Origin: Arthrobacter sp. CJ23
GTDB taxonomy: Bacteria > Actinomycetota > Actinomycetes > Actinomycetales > Micrococcaceae
Direction: 5' to 3'
Assembly (NCBI RefSeq): GCF_024741795.1
Contig: NZ_CP102950.1
Span: forward strand, 1,860,001-1,924,000
Length of the DNA stretch: 64,000 nt
Shown one piece after another: positions 56,070 through 63,200 of this stretch. The notes beneath the pieces were generated by a model. The model had not been told where the DNA came from, did no database searches, and worked only from the letters and a program-made list of their open reading frames with translations. The position numbers and the translations under genes were made by a program. Each line of letters opens with the position of its first letter. The first letter of the stretch is position 1.

Positions 56070-57698
56070 TTGGGGTTTCGTTACCGCAAGTCGAAGAGTT
56101 TCGGGCCTGTGCGGATCACGGCGTCGAAGCGCGGGGTGAGTGCGAGCATTGGGGCAGGCCCGTTCCGGGTGACGAAGTCCACGACGGGCCGTACAACGAG
56201 CACAGTGAGGATCCCCGGAACCGGTGTCTCATACGTGAGCACCAGCTCAAGCCGCCGCTCGACACGGAGGCCTGCTGCCCGGGTGGCCCAACCAACCCGC
56301 CGCGAAGTCGTGCGTCAGATCATCAGCGACGAGACATGGCGGGAGCTCCTCACGCCCGATGGGACGGCCGCGGCATCGAAGTTTCAGCGCAACTTCGTTC
56401 GCGCGACCGTCGCACGCGCAACGGGGAAGCGCCCGAGCCTGATGCACCTAACCCTGGGACAGGGGGCGCGGGTCCTGGAGTGTGTCGGTCAGAGTCCGGC
56501 CAAGCTGACCGCCGGCGGGCGCGGCGTGCCGGGGCTGGAGAAGGCCGGGGCGATTGCCCAGTGGACCTTGTTCGGGGTGCTGGTGCTTATGGTGACGGTA
56601 TCCTCGCCCGCCGGGTTCCTGCTGGCTGCGGGGATCGTGGGTCTGATGTTCCTGTTGCGGAAGCGGCGCCGGAACCGGCAGGCGTGGGAGGACGCGACCT
56701 GGGTGGCGAGTCCCGTCAGTGCCGTCCAACGAATCGCAGGTCCTGCAGTTCAGATTGAGGCACCTGCGAATTACGCCGAGCCCCAGTCGGTAGCTGTTGA
56801 GACTGATGAGCCAGTTTCGCCGGTCACACGCCCTTATGCCTCAGTCCAGGGGCTATATCAGGTCTCGCTCGGCCGTTCGGAATGGCCGAACGTCGAAGTC
56901 GTCGGCGAGCACGCCTACGGGAAGGCGATCAAAGCCGCGCTGCGCGCCGGTAAGAGGCCGGGCGCCGTACGGAGCGACAGTGAAGTTGAAGGCCTTCAAG
57001 TCGAACTCGTGGCCGAGCCGGACAACCCATATGACCCGAATGCCATCAGCGTTCGATGGCGGAATCATGTCCTCGGCTATCTCAGTCGTGAAGACGCGCT
57101 CCGCTACGCGCAGCCTGTCCGGAGAATCATCGCGAGTGGGCTCACTGCAGCTACGACGGCTCGCATCTGGGCGTACGACGACGGCGACCGGCTTCAAGCC
57201 CGGGTCACGCTCGCGCTGCCTGAGCCGGGGCTGATCGCCCCGCTCAACGAGGCCCCGACGGGCGTCGCCACTCTTGTACCCTGGGGATCGGCGATTCAAG
57301 TACTCAAGGAAGAGAACCATTTCGACATCCTCTTCAACCACGTGCCCCCGGATGGGGTCGGCCTCCTGCTGGTCAGCCTCCACAAAGCGATCCATACTCT
57401 TAGGAACGGTACCGAGCGACTATTTGTCGAGGTCCGGCTCAATGGCGAACGCGTCGGGGAGCTCAGCAACGTCACCTCTGCACATTTGTTGCCGCTCCTC
57501 GAGCACACAGAGACCGTCGGCGAAACCGCTATCGCTTACGCAAGAATCACCGGTTCAGCTCTCGCTGCCCAGCTTGTTCTGCACGCCGCCAAGGCCACAG
57601 AGATCAGCAACGACTGGCTATCCGACGGGCCGCACCCTGCCCCGAAGCTCCTCCCGTGGGCTACCGAATATGAGGTCCCACCCGCTTATGCCACATAG
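56070..57698 (+). CDS. DUF4236 / transmembrane / HIRAN domain protein
   Basis: 542 residues from TTG 56070, preceded by GGGGGG. The N-terminus, MGFRYRKSKSFGPVRITASK, then SIGAGPFRVT and PGTGVSY, is the DUF4236 domain (1-60). Two hydrophobic helices follow at about 160-198, closed by a basic RKRRRNRQ. Around 273-355 lies a HIRAN domain: VVGEHAYGKAI, ELVAEPDNPYDPNAISVRW and LGYLSREDALRYA. HIRAN domains bind single-stranded DNA ends and are usually attached to helicases or nucleases. The C-terminal ~150 residues show no motif I can name. A membrane-linked DNA sensor is a speculative reading. Located in the tRNA-Leu element. Confidence 0.8.
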   Translation: MGFRYRKSKSFGPVRITASKRGVSASIGAGPFRVTKSTTGRTTSTVRIPGTGVSYVSTSSSRRSTRRPAARVAQPTRREVVRQIISDETWRELLTPDGTAAASKFQRNFVRATVARATGKRPSLMHLTLGQGARVLECVGQSPAKLTAGGRGVPGLEKAGAIAQWTLFGVLVLMVTVSSPAGFLLAAGIVGLMFLLRKRRRNRQAWEDATWVASPVSAVQRIAGPAVQIEAPANYAEPQSVAVETDEPVSPVTRPYASVQGLYQVSLGRSEWPNVEVVGEHAYGKAIKAALRAGKRPGAVRSDSEVEGLQVELVAEPDNPYDPNAISVRWRNHVLGYLSREDALRYAQPVRRIIASGLTAATTARIWAYDDGDRLQARVTLALPEPGLIAPLNEAPTGVATLVPWGSAIQVLKEENHFDILFNHVPPDGVGLLLVSLHKAIHTLRNGTERLFVEVRLNGERVGELSNVTSAHLLPLLEHTETVGETAIAYARITGSALAAQLVLHAAKATEISNDWLSDGPHPAPKLLPWATEYEVPPAYAT

Positions 57699-57859
57699 GC
57701 GATAGCCCAGACAGAAACATTTCGAAGGATCGGCTTTCGGAACAACCGGCGCAGCGCCCCGGCACCGATGCCAAGCTTGGGCGCCACGGGCCCTGCAAGC
57801 AGAGAGAATGGACGGATGGTAGGACAGGCGATTGATGGTCGCGGGCCTGTCCGCTCAGA

Positions 57860-58420
57860 CTACTCTCCGGCTTCGGGCTCGAGGGCGGCGGCCGCGTCGA
57901 GTGCGTCGTCGACGACGATGAGGTAGTTGTCCCGGCCTGCGGCCAGTGGAATGGAGTGCTCGCCGTATTTGTCGTAGGCGAGGTCCACGGCATCGTTGGC
58001 ATTGGTGATGTTGAGCCGGCGCAGGAGGCGGGCGATGTCGAGAGTGTCTTTGTCCCGTTCTGCGGCGATTTTCATGGCCAGGAGCGTTTCTGTGTCGGCG
58101 GCCTGGATGGTGAGTCCGTCGAGGTGTTCGAGTTCGACCCAGGTGGCGTCGTCGGGGATGAAGGCTGAGGCGTTGGAGTTGAGCCAGTCGGGCGCGAGGT
58201 CGTAGTCCGCTGCCATCTCGCTGACGACGGCGTCGACAGTGGTCTTGTCGGCGTAGCTGGCGTCGATGTCGGCGGTGGGGCGGTTGCCGATGCCCTGCAG
58301 GATGAGCGCGGCACCGCCCACGAGTTTAACATCGCCGTGAGCGCCGACGGCCTGCAGGCGTCGGCCGAGTTCGTGAAGGAGTGCCCGGATTTGCGCGGCC
58401 GTGAGTTCTCCGCCGGTCAT
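57860..58420 (-). CDS. DUF6036/AbiEii-like nucleotidyltransferase (putative toxin)
   Basis: 186 residues from ATG 58420, which overlaps the XRE stop by 4 nt. KLVGGAALILQGIGNRPTAD followed by IDASY gives the nucleotidyltransferase motif GG-x(n)-DxD, and the downstream LLAMKIAAERDKDTLDIARL is a typical C-terminal helix of the AbiEii/DUF6036 group. Such enzymes inactivate tRNAs or other targets by nucleotidylation in type IV-like toxin-antitoxin pairs. The toxin role is inferred from this family and from the XRE partner. Confidence 0.75.
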   Translation of the reverse strand: MTGGELTAAQIRALLHELGRRLQAVGAHGDVKLVGGAALILQGIGNRPTADIDASYADKTTVDAVVSEMAADYDLAPDWLNSNASAFIPDDATWVELEHLDGLTIQAADTETLLAMKIAAERDKDTLDIARLLRRLNITNANDAVDLAYDKYGEHSIPLAAGRDNYLIVVDDALDAAAALEPEAGE

Positions 58421-59037
58421 GCGGTGGCCAGGCTGCGTTCGCGGATGAAGACGTTCAACGCGGCGAGTTCCGGCGGGGTCTCGGTGCGGGTGAGTTCTTT
58501 CATGGGTGTGCGGATTGTCCGGTAGGACTCTGCTGGCATCCAGGCCTGGTCGAGGGGTTTGATCCGTCGCGTCCAGGATGGCGCGGGTTGGCCGAGACGG
58601 TGTGCGGTGTAGTTGGTGATGCCGGCGAGGGCCGCTAACCAATGCGGGTCTTTGAGTCGGGGGCTGCGCTGGAGCAGCGGCGTGCCGACGGTGAGGGATG
58701 CGTTAGCGTAGTCGGCGAGCATTTTGATGGCGAACTCAAAATCCCGTTCGGCGATGAGGCGGGTGAATGTTGCCGCGTAGTCCCGTCGTGCCGGGTCGTG
58801 GTCGCTTCCGTGAGGGATGGGATCTGTGGCGGCCAGGGACAGGCCGAGGGCGGCCATGACGGCCAGGGTTTTGCCGAGTTCGGCGCGGTCGTGGCCGGCT
58901 TCGAGATCTATGAGGAATTTCCGGGACACCCCAGCCGTGTCGGCGAGGGTCTGCTGGGAAAGCCCCTTGGCTGTGCGGCGGGCGCGGATGATGGCGCCCG
59001 CTGCTGCGGGCGAGTCGATGCTGGTTTCCAACGTCAT
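58417..59037 (-). CDS. XRE-family regulator (putative antitoxin)
   Basis: 206 residues from ATG 59037 with AGGAGG 6 nt upstream. Helix-turn-helix domain at ~15-65 (IIRARRTAKGLSQQTLADTA, then GVSRKFLIDLEAGH). The C-terminal ~120 residues, with LADYANASLTVGTPLL and a Trp-rich LDQAWMPAESYRTIRTPMKE, are an unclassified domain. Co-translated with the nucleotidyltransferase. A palindrome in its promoter suggests autoregulation. Confidence 0.85.
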   Translation of the reverse strand: MTLETSIDSPAAAGAIIRARRTAKGLSQQTLADTAGVSRKFLIDLEAGHDRAELGKTLAVMAALGLSLAATDPIPHGSDHDPARRDYAATFTRLIAERDFEFAIKMLADYANASLTVGTPLLQRSPRLKDPHWLAALAGITNYTAHRLGQPAPSWTRRIKPLDQAWMPAESYRTIRTPMKELTRTETPPELAALNVFIRERSLATA

Positions 59038-59063
59038 GGCATCCTCCTGTGCTGTATCCAGTA

Positions 59064-59081
59064 TGTCACCGAATGGTGACA
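59064..59081 (-). promoter_or_regulatory. Candidate XRE operator
   Basis: TGTCACC-GAAT-GGTGACA, perfect 7-bp arms, 27-44 nt upstream of the XRE start codon and thus over the promoter. Expected binding site for autorepression. Confidence 0.6.
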
Positions 59082-59320
59082 CGAACATCATTGCTGGGCA
59101 GACCTCGTGTTCGGTTGGGGGCGGTCATGTCCTGTGTCGTCCAATGCCCCATGAGCTGAGTAGGAACTCGCCGGCGGATGGAAGGGGGCGCGTGTGATGT
59201 GTCTGGACCCTCGGTTGGTGGCCGAATGTCGTGGCTCGGCCGTGTCGATACTGGTGGCTCGTCGTGGTGGGACGATGGTCGCTAGCGTGTGCCGGGGTGT
59301 CGCCGCAAGGCAAGAAAGAG

Positions 59321-59341
59321 GGTGTGCACAATGTGCACACC
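59321..59341. repeat. Palindrome GGTGTGCAC-AAT-GTGCACACC
   Basis: Perfect 9-bp arms with a 3-nt spacer; resembles the palindrome at 59800-59818. No gene nearby explains it. Confidence 0.7.
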
Positions 59342-59431
59342 TTGGCCCTCGGACTGCGCCGTACCGGCACCGGATCGGACCGGATTCCGCATGTTTCCGC
59401 GGGATCCCAGTGTTTGCAAGGCCCGGAGTCC

Positions 59432-59455
59432 GGTTCGAGTCCCACCTCGGGCACG
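59432..59455. repeat. Distal attachment-site copy (tRNA-Leu 3' end fragment)
   Basis: GGTTCGAGTCCCACCTCGGG then CACG. It is a lone T-arm and acceptor strand; no tRNA body precedes it. One mismatch to 55557-55580. Confidence 0.75.
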
Positions 59456-59460
59456 GCATA

Positions 59461-59482
59461 CCCCCTCGTCAGAGGGGGTTTT
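59461..59482 (+). terminator. Displaced tRNA-type terminator
   Basis: CCCCCTC-GTCA-GAGGGGG followed by TTTT, directly after the distal att copy. No transcribed gene lies upstream now, so it probably served tRNA-Leu before insertion. Confidence 0.75.
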
Positions 59483-59799
59483 GCTTTAACGTGTGTACAT
59501 TCTGGGTGGTCAGGTCCCTCTGACACTGTCCGCGGGGCGTGCCTGGCGCAGCGGGTCGCCTGTTTGGTTGTGGGGGAGCGGGTTCAGGGTCGTGGCTGCT
59601 GGGCCCTCCGCTTGGTCTGTACTGGGGCTATGGGTTCCTTTCCTGGTTCGTCCGGTAGGTCGTGGTTGGCCTGCACCTCTTCATGAATGGGGGGACTGGG
59701 CACGACATGACTTTGGGAGCTTGCACTAAAGATCCTGACTTCGGTTCGTTCCTCGAGCGAGGAGACGTGGATGGTAGCTGCTTTGTCAGGCCAAAGGGG

Positions 59800-59818
59800 G
59801 TGTGGACATTGTCCACAC
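59800..59818. repeat. Palindrome GTGTGGAC-ATT-GTCCACAC
   Basis: Perfect 8-bp arms, 3-nt spacer; same architecture as the palindrome at 59321-59341 and differing at one position per arm. Confidence 0.7.
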
Positions 59819-60377
59819 TTAGATCATCTTTATTGCGCCTGCTTGAGGCCATTAGAACTTCCCTCCTTGGGCCTTCATCTACTCATGTATGTGGGTGGCC
59901 ATAGCGACCTGACGCGGGTTCGGAAGCGCTCTGCATGGGCAGGGTCATTTCGAGGTGAGAGTTCGCCGGCCACGACCGGTCGAGCGCCATCAAATGGGTC
60001 TTGGCCGTGTCATCGAAGCGCACTGCGAAACCAGGCGGGACGCGGGCCCGACGCAGATGACCGCTCCCAGTGGTGCCTCCGGAACACTGCACCTCACGCG
60101 AACGTCGGCTGAGCACGTCGACGCGGACCAGTCTGCCGATAAGCACCCCTCCGTCGGCTAGGGCAGAAGAGCATCTTCGTTGCCTTCGAACCGACCAGAA
60201 CCCATCATGTTCCCCTGGCGGAGCATGGTCCGCCGTACCGAGGCGTTGCCTATTTCGCCTCGCGAAGGAGCACCTCTTCGCATTGCGTGCAGTATTCACA
60301 ACTAAAGATGTTTGTAATGCACAGTGACGTATGACACTATGATCCTTGGCATCCACTCTCGAGCAAGGAACTCAACC

Positions 60378-60839
60378 GTGAATATTGAACTCAAAAGCGT
60401 CCGGAAGCTGCGCATCCACTGGCCCATCTCCGTGGAGACGATGACCCGTCTTGGCCAGGGCGAACCCAGTGCCCTCGAAGCGGACGCCGGTATCGGCCGC
60501 CTTCTGGACACCCTCAGGGCTTCCCCTGAGCTCGGTGGGTTCGGGAACTACCACCATGTCTTCGAGTCCTCGGCCGGTTTTGAAGGCTTCACCGTAGCCG
60601 AGGGCGCAAATCCAACGCTGGGCAACGTCGGCCAGCGGACCATCTCGCCCACGTTTGTTTTCACGTCCTACTTCGATGCCGCCTTGGACGAACCATCCGT
60701 CCACAAACTGGTGCAGCGCATCGTGGAAATCCACCCTTGGGAGGTTCCTGTCATTGAAGTCTCCGGGCCGATCAGTGTCTCCAGCAGCACCGCCTCCTCC
60801 AGCGCCGCGAACTCCGTTCAAGAAAGGATCGCCTCGTGA
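60378..60839 (+). CDS. NIF3/YqfO C-terminal-domain-like protein
   Basis: 153 residues from GTG 60378; AAGGA lies 8 nt upstream. The stretch GGFGNYHHVFESSAGFEGF, then AEGANPTLGNVGQR and later EIHPWEVPVIEV, follows the pattern of the inserted/C-terminal CutA1-like domain of NIF3-family proteins (GNYxxxxF, EGxNPxxG, HPYExP). Here it stands alone, with an unrelated ~50-residue N-terminus that has KLRIHWPISVETM. The stop overlaps the cyclase gene start by 4 nt, so the two are co-translated; function unknown. Confidence 0.7.
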   Translation: MNIELKSVRKLRIHWPISVETMTRLGQGEPSALEADAGIGRLLDTLRASPELGGFGNYHHVFESSAGFEGFTVAEGANPTLGNVGQRTISPTFVFTSYFDAALDEPSVHKLVQRIVEIHPWEVPVIEVSGPISVSSSTASSSAANSVQERIAS

Positions 60840-61576
60840 AGGCACCAATGTGGCAGCAACTGGCGCCGCTGCTCGCCAGCAGGACCTTCACCGACCTGAC
60901 CCACGCCTTCCACCCGGGCCAGCCGCACTTCGCGGCGTTTCCCGATGAGCAACGCGAAGCCCTCTTCGACATGGACAAAGGCGACGGTTTCACCGCACAC
61001 AGGTACTCAATCGTCGGCCAGTGGGGCACCCACGTCGATCCGCCGTCGCACTTCATCCGGGATGGCCGCACACTGGACCAACTGCCGGTCCGGGACATGG
61101 TGCTGCCTCTGGTGGTCCTGGACATCACGAGCCGCACCTCGGTCGACGACGACGCAACGCCCATACTGGCCGACGTCGACGCCTGGGAGGAGCGCAACGG
61201 CAAGATCCCCGCGGGATCCTTTGTTGCGCTGCGCACGGATTGGAGCCAGCGCTGGCCCGATGCCCAGGCGATGGCCAACCGTGACTCGGGCGGCATCAGC
61301 CACACGCCGGGATGGTCGCGGGAAGTCCTGGTGTTCCTGGTTGAAGAACGCAACGTCGCGGCGATCGGACACGAACAGACCGATACCGACCCCGGCCTTG
61401 CGACATCCCGCCAGGACTTCAGCCTCGAAACCTACATCCTGGCCAAGGACAAGTGGCAGATCGAACTCCTCGCCAACCTGGACGGACTGCCGGAGTCCGG
61501 AGCCGCAGTCATAGCCACCTGGGCCAAACCACTGGGCGGAAGCGGATTCCCCGCCCGCGTCTTCGCGATCCACTGA
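60836..61576 (+). CDS. Cyclase-family metal hydrolase (kynurenine formamidase-like)
   Basis: 246 residues. QWGTHVDPPSHF carries the HxGTHxDxPxH-type metal-binding signature of the cyclase family (kynurenine formamidase, isatin hydrolase, polyketide cyclases). LEERNVAAIGHEQTDTDP-like VEERNVAAIGHEQTDTDPG supplies the second His/Glu region. Substrate is likely a cyclic amide or acylated amine, but cannot be named. Co-translated with the NIF3-like protein; an IclR regulator follows. Confidence 0.85.
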   Translation: MKAPMWQQLAPLLASRTFTDLTHAFHPGQPHFAAFPDEQREALFDMDKGDGFTAHRYSIVGQWGTHVDPPSHFIRDGRTLDQLPVRDMVLPLVVLDITSRTSVDDDATPILADVDAWEERNGKIPAGSFVALRTDWSQRWPDAQAMANRDSGGISHTPGWSREVLVFLVEERNVAAIGHEQTDTDPGLATSRQDFSLETYILAKDKWQIELLANLDGLPESGAAVIATWAKPLGGSGFPARVFAIH

Positions 61577-61640
61577 GGCGGCAGGTCGCCGTCGTGCATG
61601 CCTGCGGCGACCTGCGCCGCGGACTGGCTAGAATCGAGAA

Positions 61641-62402
61641 ATGTCAAAGACCTCCAGCATGGGCCGCGGCATGATGGCCATCCTCGCCGTCGGCGAGCGT
61701 CACAACGAAGGGTACGACGGCGGTACGGTCGCCGAAGTCGCGGCCCGACTGGACAAAGACCGCAGCCAGGTCTCCCGCAGCCTCAAAGGCGCACTCCAGG
61801 AAGGATTCCTGGCACGCACGCCTGACAGGGCATACTGCCTCGATTGGTCGCTCCTCACCGACGCCCAACTGGTAACGGAACAACGGCTCCGGACTGACGG
61901 GCTGGCAGCGTTGGAGGGATTGGCGGCCGAAACCACCGAGGCCTGCTTCCTGGGCGTCCTCAGCGGAAACAGCACCGTCACCATTGCCGAGCACGTACCT
62001 CCCGCTGCCAACCTTGTTGGTTCTTGGCTGGGACGCCCTTACCCTGCGTACTGCAGTGACGCCGGCCAGGCCCTCCTGTGGGACACGCCCGAAGAGGAGG
62101 TGCGGAGGATCTTCCAGAACGTGGAGTTCGTCCAGCACGGGCCCAACACCCCGTCGTCGGTAGACGACTTTCTTCAGCGCTTGGAAAGTGCCAGGAGCAG
62201 GGGCTACTCCATCGTCGATGAGGAGGCCGAACCCGGTCTCTATTCGCTCGCCGCACCGGTCCGTGACTTCAAAGGTGATGTGGCCGCAGCGCTGCAGATA
62301 GTTGGCCCGAAAGCGCGGCTGGAGCCTCGGCGGGAACATCATGCCCTGGTACTCGCTTCGTGGCGCGACTGGCTCGAAACCCGGGTCGGGGGAAGTCAGT
62401 AA
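61641..62402 (+). CDS. IclR-family transcriptional regulator
   Basis: 253 residues. N-terminal winged helix (TVAEVAARLDKDRSQVSRSL is its recognition part) and C-terminal effector domain with AYCSDAGQALLWDTPEEE and LAAPVRDFKGDVAAALQIVG. Probably controls the upstream cyclase unit. Its 3' end overlaps the convergent IclR gene by 7 nt. Confidence 0.9.
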   Translation: MSKTSSMGRGMMAILAVGERHNEGYDGGTVAEVAARLDKDRSQVSRSLKGALQEGFLARTPDRAYCLDWSLLTDAQLVTEQRLRTDGLAALEGLAAETTEACFLGVLSGNSTVTIAEHVPPAANLVGSWLGRPYPAYCSDAGQALLWDTPEEEVRRIFQNVEFVQHGPNTPSSVDDFLQRLESARSRGYSIVDEEAEPGLYSLAAPVRDFKGDVAAALQIVGPKARLEPRREHHALVLASWRDWLETRVGGSQ

Positions 62403-63166
62403 ACCTGCCCCTGGGCGGAGCCCAACCGTTTGGACGCGGCCTGCAGGGCATCGGCCACAATAGCAATGTCCAGCTCGGCCCCGGACCGGCTGCCCAGGAC
62501 GCTGAGCCCTGCCAGGATATCCCCACGGGGTGAGCGCACAGGGACTGCCAGTTCCCATACATCGTGCTCGTATTCTTCGGTCGCCAAGACGTATCCTGCC
62601 GGCTTGTCGCGCGCCATCAGTTTCTGGACCTCGGCTGGAGTGTGTGCAGCGGCCGGTCCACCCACCCCGATGAAATTCACGTCCCTAAGCAACGACTCCA
62701 AGGCGCCGGCGTCGTGATCCCACAGCAGTGCCCTGCCAGCTCCCGTGCACCAGGCCGGTGTCACCATTCCAGGCTTGGCGAAGCCACCGAAAGCGGCGTT
62801 GTTGTTTGAGGAGCGCAGGAGCTGCACCCGCACGCCGTCCCGCACGGAGAGGCGGGCTCGAAGACCAAAACCAGCTACCAGTTCTTCCAACTCGGCCTTG
62901 GACTCATGGACCCAGTTCCGGTTGAGGGAACCCGCCAGGGCGAAGAAGCGCCGACCCACCCTGAATGGTCCACGGTCTTCCCGCTCCAACAGTTCGAGGT
63001 CGCAAAGCTCCTGGGCGAGCCGGGACACGCGGCTCTGTTCCATGTCCAGCTCCGCGGCCAATTGCGAGACCCCCAGCAACTGTCTGCCCTGTTTTTCCCG
63101 GTCCGCCACCAACCGCACCAAGCGGAGGCCCTGGGCCAAGGACGAGGCTTCGGATGGTACATCCAC
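62396..63166 (-). CDS. IclR-family transcriptional regulator
   Basis: 256 residues from GTG 63166, with AAAGGAGC 7 nt upstream. Winged helix (LGVSQLAAELDMEQSRVSRL) and effector domain with WCTGAGRALLWDHDAG and LAVPVRSPRGDILAGLSVLG. It parallels the neighbouring IclR protein, so the two may be old paralogues. Follows the alanine racemase-like gene by 34 nt on the same strand. Confidence 0.9.
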   Translation of the reverse strand: MDVPSEASSLAQGLRLVRLVADREKQGRQLLGVSQLAAELDMEQSRVSRLAQELCDLELLEREDRGPFRVGRRFFALAGSLNRNWVHESKAELEELVAGFGLRARLSVRDGVRVQLLRSSNNNAAFGGFAKPGMVTPAWCTGAGRALLWDHDAGALESLLRDVNFIGVGGPAAAHTPAEVQKLMARDKPAGYVLATEEYEHDVWELAVPVRSPRGDILAGLSVLGSRSGAELDIAIVADALQAASKRLGSAQGQVY

Positions 63167-63200
63167 GGATCGGGCTCCTTTCAGCAAGCTCAAGCCATTC

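Larger units (their letters stand above)
55581..59455. mobile_element. Small genomic element integrated at tRNA-Leu
   Basis: About 3.9 kb lies between two 24-bp copies of the tRNA-Leu 3' end. It carries the DUF4236/HIRAN gene and an XRE/DUF6036 pair; no integrase, recombinase or transposase is seen, so it is a remnant or a satellite mobilised in trans. A second terminator just outside the distal copy (59461-59482) would be the original one of the tRNA gene. Confidence 0.65.
59082..60377. other. 1.3-kb region without a supported gene
   Basis: Short open frames on both strands have no ribosome site, no family resemblance and overlap the att copy and palindromes. The stretch 59843-60350 has coding-like composition in places but broken frames, so it may be a decayed gene or transposase remnant that I could not identify. 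Confidence 0.4.

Noticed and set aside
55581..59455. Integrase or transposase gene inside the tRNA-Leu element
   Set aside because: Searched by eye for tyrosine-recombinase R..HxxR..Y and DDE patterns in both strands; none found.
59125..59526. Frames on both strands across the distal att copy
   Set aside because: They include the tRNA fragment and a terminator, and lack ribosome sites and family resemblance.
59883..60356. 157-codon minus-strand frame downstream of the element
   Set aside because: Arg/Ser-rich, no start signal, product not recognisable; kept only as part of an unexplained region.
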